Assembly: GCF_014649775.1 (NCBI RefSeq)
Contig: NZ_BMTR01000009.1
Location: 62,001 to 126,000 of the forward strand
Reading direction: 5' to 3'
Source: Streptomyces longisporoflavus
GTDB lineage: Bacteria > Actinomycetota > Actinomycetes > Streptomycetales > Streptomycetaceae
DNA: 64,000 bases
A model generated the notes under the pieces. The model ran no database searches, was not told the DNA's origin, and was given only the letters and a program-made list of their open reading frames with translations. This document shows, piece by piece, positions 60,125 through 64,000 of this stretch. The first letter of the stretch is position 1. Each line of letters begins with the position of its first letter. A program made the position numbers and the translations under genes.

Positions 60125-60229
60125 CGCCTCGGCTCCCTTCTGCGCGTCGGTCCACTCTCAACCCTGAGGGGTTTTCTGCACCCTACGCATGTTCGCCAAA
60201 CGGTTTCGCCCCGTTGCGCGGACCGCTGT

Positions 60230-61213
60230 CTACAGCTTGCGCCAGTAGACAAGCTGCCCGGCCTCTCCGGGAGCCGCCCCCTCTGCCGGTATGAACACGC
60301 TGACCAGCAAGGACGGCCTGCCGCGGGGGTCGGTGAGGAGGGTCGCCGACGGATTGGCGAAGGCACGGCTCCCGCCGTGCGTCGAGACGTCGATCCGGTC
60401 GGCCCGGCCGCTCGCCGGGTCGTACGCGTACGGCCGCCAGCTCCCGAAGTCACCCCGCCACCGCTGTCCCTCCACGAAGAGCAGGCGCTGCCCGTCGAGC
60501 TCGACGGGGGCGCGGTCCCCGAGATTTCCGCTGTTGCCCCACGCCCGCAGCGCCCGGTCGAGCCGCCGGTCCGGCACCGCGTGCCAGTCGCGGAACCCGG
60601 TCAGGGTGGCGCGCAGTTGGCGATCGGTGTCGCAGTCGGCGCGGTAGTGCCCGGTCAGTTCGATGGTGTCGCCGCGTACGGCGCTGATGCTCGGCGTGCC
60701 CTCGGCGCACCGCGAGAGGGTGCGCGGCGCGTCGAAGGCGTGTGCCGCGCGCCCGTCGAGCAGCGCGGCCTCGCCGGGATAGGCGCGCACGGCGATGTGG
60801 TTGCGCGGGTCCTTCTCGTAGGCGAGGACGTATCCGCCGCGCCCGTCGGCGGCGAGCGAGGCCTGATGGGTGCCCGGTCCGAAGTCGTGGCGGCGGTGCC
60901 AGTGGCGCAGGTCGGCGGAGGTGGCGACGGCGGCATGGAAGCGGCCGTCGGCCAGAAGCGTGTGGTAGACGGCCAGGTACGTGCCGTCGGAGCTCTGCGT
61001 GATCTGCGCGGCGTCCATGGTGCGCCCGGTGTCGTCCCGCGCGTCGTAGCGGTGGCCTTCGGCGGCGCGCACGTCGCCCGCGAGTTCGGCGAGGCGTGCG
61101 GTGCCCGCGGAGGCCGGTGCGGGGCCGGCGTCGGCCAGGTGCGCGAGGAAGAGAGCGGCGGCGAGGGCCAGGGCCACGGAGACGAGGAGGCGAGGCGTGG
61201 CATGGACGGTCAC
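60230..61213 (-). CDS. Secreted protein, probable beta-propeller fold
   Basis: A 327-residue protein with a Sec signal peptide (RLLVSVALALAAALFLAHLADA). The mature part contains repeated blade-like strands: DGTYLAVYHTLLADGRFHAA, HRRHDFGPGTHQASLAADGR, GGYVLAYEKDPRNH and GQRLLFVEGQRWRGDFGSWR, ending LLVSVFIPAEG. The pattern is like five-bladed propellers of glycoside hydrolase 43-like or sialidase-like proteins, but I cannot assign catalytic acids. Two cysteines (SRCAEG, RADCDTD) may pair. The gene is monocistronic between XRE-cupin and the betaine transporter genes. Confidence 0.7.
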   Translation of the reverse strand: MTVHATPRLLVSVALALAAALFLAHLADAGPAPASAGTARLAELAGDVRAAEGHRYDARDDTGRTMDAAQITQSSDGTYLAVYHTLLADGRFHAAVATSADLRHWHRRHDFGPGTHQASLAADGRGGYVLAYEKDPRNHIAVRAYPGEAALLDGRAAHAFDAPRTLSRCAEGTPSISAVRGDTIELTGHYRADCDTDRQLRATLTGFRDWHAVPDRRLDRALRAWGNSGNLGDRAPVELDGQRLLFVEGQRWRGDFGSWRPYAYDPASGRADRIDVSTHGGSRAFANPSATLLTDPRGRPSLLVSVFIPAEGAAPGEAGQLVYWRKL

Positions 61214-61285
61214 GGAGGGGCACTTACGTTCGAGCAGCGGGGAGGCTGCCCAGCCTAGGGAGCGGGGGTGCTCCGGGGAACGCCG

Positions 61286-61326
61286 CGAGGGGTGGGCTTC
61301 GCCACAAGGGCGAGGCCCACCCCTCG
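61286..61326. terminator. Terminator of the betaine transporter transcript
   Basis: CGAGGGGTGGGCTTCGCC and GGGCGAGGCCCACCCCTCG form an 18-bp stem with one G-U-type mismatch around the loop ACAA-G. It lies 64 bases after the transporter stop codon. Confidence 0.75.
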
Positions 61327-61361
61327 GGGTGATCCAGCGACGAACAGCCGGGACTGCGCGG

Positions 61362-61403
61362 TTATGACTGCGGAGCTATGACTACGCAGCTATGACTGCG
61401 GAG
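61362..61403 (-). repeat. Three tandem 14-bp repeats across the transporter stop codon
   Basis: TTATGACTGCGGAG (61362-61375), CTATGACTACGCAG (61376-61389) and CTATGACTGCGGAG (61390-61403). The third contains the last codons and TAG of the betaine transporter gene. The other two lie just beyond it and carry TAG/TAA-like triplets. Confidence 0.8.
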
Positions 61404-64000
61404 TCATCTTCTGCTCGAAGCCCGGGTTCTTCTCCAGCCACGTGTCGACGGCCTTGGGCTCATTGCCCTTGCCCGCCTTGTTGATCTCGTTCTCCAGGCT
61501 GGCCAGCTCCTGCTCGCTCATCTTGAAGTTCTTGAGCCACTTCGTGAGCTGCGGGTACTGCTTCGGGAACTCCTTGCTGGAGATCGTGCGGATGGTGTCG
61601 CCCTTGCCGAAGGCGACCTTGGGGTCCTTCAGCTTGGTGAGCTCGTACTCGTTGTACGCCCAGTGCGGCGACCAGAGCAGGACCGCGACCGGCTCCTTCT
61701 TGGCGTACGCCGACTTCAGCTCGGACAGCATCGCCGGCGTCGAACCGGAGACGATCTTGTACTCCTTGTCCAGGCCGTAGCCCGGCAGGACCTTGTTCTT
61801 CAGGGCCGTCATCACGCCCGTGCCGGGCTCGATGCCGATGATCTTGCCCTTGAACTTGTCGCCCTTGCCCTTGAGGTCCGCGAGCGAGTCGACGCCCTTG
61901 ACGTACGAGGGGACGGCGATCTCCAGGGACGTCGGGCTGTACCACGAGCCCAGGTCCTTGAGGTTCGCCTTGTTCTTCTCCCAGTACTGCTTCTGGGCCG
62001 TGGGCAGCCACGCGTCGAGATCCAGGTCGAGGTCGCCCTGCGAGAGAGCGGTGTAGACCGGGCCGACGTCCGAGGGCGTCAGCTTCATCTTGTAGCCGCG
62101 CTTCTCCAGGACACGCTTCCAGAGATTCGTGACGGCGATGTTCTCGTCCCACGCGAAGTACGCGGCGTTCAGCGGACGCTTCGCCTCGGCGGGGGTCGTG
62201 TTCTTCGGGAGCGGCGCCAGCTTGTTGACGACACCCGGGTTCTTCTTCAGCCAGGCACGGACGGCTTCCTGCTGCTTGCCCTTGCCCGCCTTGTTGATCT
62301 CCGCCTCAAGACTCGTGAGCTGCTTCTCGCTCATCTTGAAGTCCTTGAGCCACTTGGCGACCTGCGGGTTCTCCTTGGAGAAGCCCTTGCGCGCGAGGCT
62401 GTGCACGCCGTCGCCCTTGCCCCAGGAGCCCTTCGGGTCCTCGAGCTTCTTCAGCTTGAAGTCGCTGTACGCCCAGTGCGGCGACCACAGGGTGGTGACG
62501 ATCGGTTCCTTCTTGGCGTACGCGCGCTTGAGCTCGGCCAGCATCGCGGGCGTGGAGCCGTCGACGACCTTGTACTCCTTGTCGAGGCCGTACTCCTTGA
62601 GGACCTTGTCCTTGAGCAGGCCCATCATGCCGGCGCTCGGCTCGATGCCGACGATCTTGCCCTTGAACTTGCCGCTCTTGCCCTTGAGGTCCTCGAGCGA
62701 GTCGACACCCTTCACGTACGAGGGCACGGAGAGTTCGAGCGAGGTCGGGCCGAACCACGAGCCCATGTCCTCGAGCTCCTTGCCGTACTTCTTCCAGTAC
62801 GAGGCGTGCGTCGTCGGCAGCCAGGAGTCGGTCTGGAAGTCGATGCTGCCCTGCGAGAGCGAGGTGTACAGCGGGCCGGCCTCGAGCTGCTTGGTCTGCG
62901 GCTTGAAGCCACGCTGCTCCAGGATCTCCTTCCAGAGGAAGGTGGAGGCCACGCCCTCGTCCCAGGGGATGTAGCCGATGTTGATTTCCTTGCCCTGGCC
63001 GACGTTCTTCGCGTCCGCGGCGGTGTCCTCGGTCTTCGAGCCGCCGAAGACGCCCATGCCGCCCGCGACGAGCGCGAGGACGACGACACCGACGACCGCG
63101 ACCGAGGCCTGCGGACGGTAGGTCCAGATGTTCAGACCGTGCGCGGCGCGCAGCTTCGCGACGGCGCGACGGCCGAGCGGGGAGACCTGCGTGCCGAGCG
63201 AGCTGGTCATGCGGTCCAGGTAGATCGCCAGGATGACGATCGCGACGCCGGCCTCGGAGCCGAGGCCCACGTTCAGCTGGCCGATGGCCTCGTTGACGTC
63301 GGCGCCCAGGCCCTCGGTGCCGACCATGCCCGCGATGGCGGCCATGGACAGGCCCAGCATGATGACCTGGTTGACGCCGGCCATGATCGTGGGGAGCGCG
63401 AGGGGCAGCTGGACGCGCAGCAGGATGTTGCGCGGCGTGGTGCCGAACGCGTCCGCGGCCTCGACCAGTTCCTTGTCGACCTGGCGGATGCCCAGCTCCG
63501 TCATGCGGACGCCGGGTGCCAGGGCGAAGATCAGGGTGGCGACGATGCCCGCGGGGGCGCCCATCCCGAAGAAGAGGATGGCGGGGATGAGGTAGATCAT
63601 CGCCGGCAGCGTCTGCATGAAGTCGAGCACCGGGCGGACGATGCCGCTGACCGTGCTCGACCGCGCCGCCCAGATGCCCACGGGCACCGAGATGATCAGC
63701 GCGATGATCGTCGAGACGAGCACCAGGGACAGCGTCATCATCGCGTGGTCCCACAGTTCCAGCGAGACGATGAACGCGAAGCCCGCGAAGGTCAGGACAC
63801 CGGCGACCACACCGCGCAGCCAGAAGGCGATGACCGCGAAGATGCCCGCGAGGAGCAGCGGCTCGGGCGCCTGGAGCAGGTCGGATATGCCGTCGTACGC
63901 GCCCTGGAAGACGGTCTGGAAGAAGTCGAACAACCAGGCCATGTGGCTGAGCAGCCAGTCGACGCCGTCGTTGACCCACTCGCCGAAGGGAATCCTAGGC
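61390..64000 (-). CDS. Glycine betaine/proline ABC transporter permease fused to two substrate-binding domains (5' end outside window)
   Basis: At least 869 residues; the frame is open past M at 63942 (RIPFGEWVNDGVDWLLSH precedes it), so the start lies beyond the window. Numbering from that Met, residues about 1-295 are a ProW/OpuAB-type permease (FDFMQTL-like LDFMQTLPAMIYLIPA, EAADAFGTTPRNILLRVQLP, the EAA loop). Two tandem OpuAC-type binding domains follow, about 319-585 (YIPWDEGVASTF, DSWLPTTHASYW, LWSPHWAY) and about 588-850 (YFAWDENIAVTN, DAWLPTAQKQYW, LWSPHWAY). Tryptophan cages for quaternary amines are visible in both. It imports osmoprotectants. The ATPase should lie upstream, outside the window. 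Confidence 0.93.
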   Translation of the reverse strand, partial: PRIPFGEWVNDGVDWLLSHMAWLFDFFQTVFQGAYDGISDLLQAPEPLLLAGIFAVIAFWLRGVVAGVLTFAGFAFIVSLELWDHAMMTLSLVLVSTIIALIISVPVGIWAARSSTVSGIVRPVLDFMQTLPAMIYLIPAILFFGMGAPAGIVATLIFALAPGVRMTELGIRQVDKELVEAADAFGTTPRNILLRVQLPLALPTIMAGVNQVIMLGLSMAAIAGMVGTEGLGADVNEAIGQLNVGLGSEAGVAIVILAIYLDRMTSSLGTQVSPLGRRAVAKLRAAHGLNIWTYRPQASVAVVGVVVLALVAGGMGVFGGSKTEDTAADAKNVGQGKEINIGYIPWDEGVASTFLWKEILEQRGFKPQTKQLEAGPLYTSLSQGSIDFQTDSWLPTTHASYWKKYGKELEDMGSWFGPTSLELSVPSYVKGVDSLEDLKGKSGKFKGKIVGIEPSAGMMGLLKDKVLKEYGLDKEYKVVDGSTPAMLAELKRAYAKKEPIVTTLWSPHWAYSDFKLKKLEDPKGSWGKGDGVHSLARKGFSKENPQVAKWLKDFKMSEKQLTSLEAEINKAGKGKQQEAVRAWLKKNPGVVNKLAPLPKNTTPAEAKRPLNAAYFAWDENIAVTNLWKRVLEKRGYKMKLTPSDVGPVYTALSQGDLDLDLDAWLPTAQKQYWEKNKANLKDLGSWYSPTSLEIAVPSYVKGVDSLADLKGKGDKFKGKIIGIEPGTGVMTALKNKVLPGYGLDKEYKIVSGSTPAMLSELKSAYAKKEPVAVLLWSPHWAYNEYELTKLKDPKVAFGKGDTIRTISSKEFPKQYPQLTKWLKNFKMSEQELASLENEINKAGKGNEPKAVDTWLEKNPGFEQKMTPQS

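Noticed and set aside
60170..60229. Short inverted repeats (AACCC-TGA-GGGGTT) upstream of the XRE-cupin gene
   Set aside because: Only five base pairs with a mismatch nearby; too weak to call an operator or terminator.

Overview
The window is GC-rich (about 70 percent) actinomycete chromosome. Codon use, GTG/TTG starts, tight ATGA overlaps between genes, twin-arginine leaders and the gene order (argH, argR-argDBJC, pheST, infC-rpmI-rplT, a glutamine-synthetase-like gene, glycine betaine transporter) point to a Streptomyces core region resembling the stretch from glpQ1 to the proline/betaine transporter of S. coelicolor. I see no phage, integron, CRISPR array, rRNA or tRNA. The species cannot be named from the sequence alone.

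Layout. 1-7.4 kb: small membrane proteins, a GNAT acetyltransferase, a divergent sigma factor, a secreted glycerophosphodiesterase, a PlsC-type acyltransferase, a TetR/MFS drug-efflux pair with a perfect 20-bp operator, and an aldo/keto reductase. 7.4-21 kb: arginine biosynthesis. argH is separated from argR-argDBJC (promoter side at 20.9 kb) by a flavin-fold protein, an L,D-transpeptidase, a BASS transporter and a self-contained four-gene operon (GntR/HutC regulator, ADP-ribosylglycohydrolase, NCS1 permease, PfkB kinase) that looks like uptake and breakdown of a ribosylated base. 21-32.6 kb: VOC protein, aldo/keto reductase behind a MerR-type promoter, a broken GNAT gene, a MocR/EamA divergent pair, a Tat-secreted glycosidase-like protein, a 3-hydroxyacyl-CoA dehydrogenase, a Nudix protein, a TPR regulator and a SpoIIE phosphatase.

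32.6-41.7 kb: translation genes pheT-pheS, a PAS histidine kinase, a SpoU-class RNA methyltransferase, and infC-rpmI-rplT. infC begins with AUC and is preceded by an intrinsic terminator whose loop can pair with the loop of an upstream hairpin, so it looks like an attenuated ribosomal leader. 41.7-49.6 kb: an orphan mycosin-like subtilase with a proline-rich membrane partner, a PLP enzyme of the alanine racemase/D-threonine aldolase fold, a DUF2510 membrane protein and two tandem secreted HAD phosphatase paralogues.

49.7-56.5 kb: a divergent gene set that reads as a complete gamma-glutamylation route for a small amine, most likely ethanolamine: APC permease, GlnA4-type ligase, short-chain dehydrogenase, aldehyde dehydrogenase, PuuD-type hydrolase and a FadR/GntR regulator. 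56.6-61.2 kb: LysR with a TDT exporter, a BtuF-like protein, an XRE-cupin regulator and a secreted protein. 61.4-64 kb: a glycine betaine permease fused to two substrate-binding domains, cut by the window end.

No wholly new defence or mobile system was evident. The best candidates for new biology are the infC leader, the ADP-ribosylglycohydrolase operon, the 17-bp repeat array before the amine permease, a palindrome shared by two promoters, and the orphan subtilase pair.
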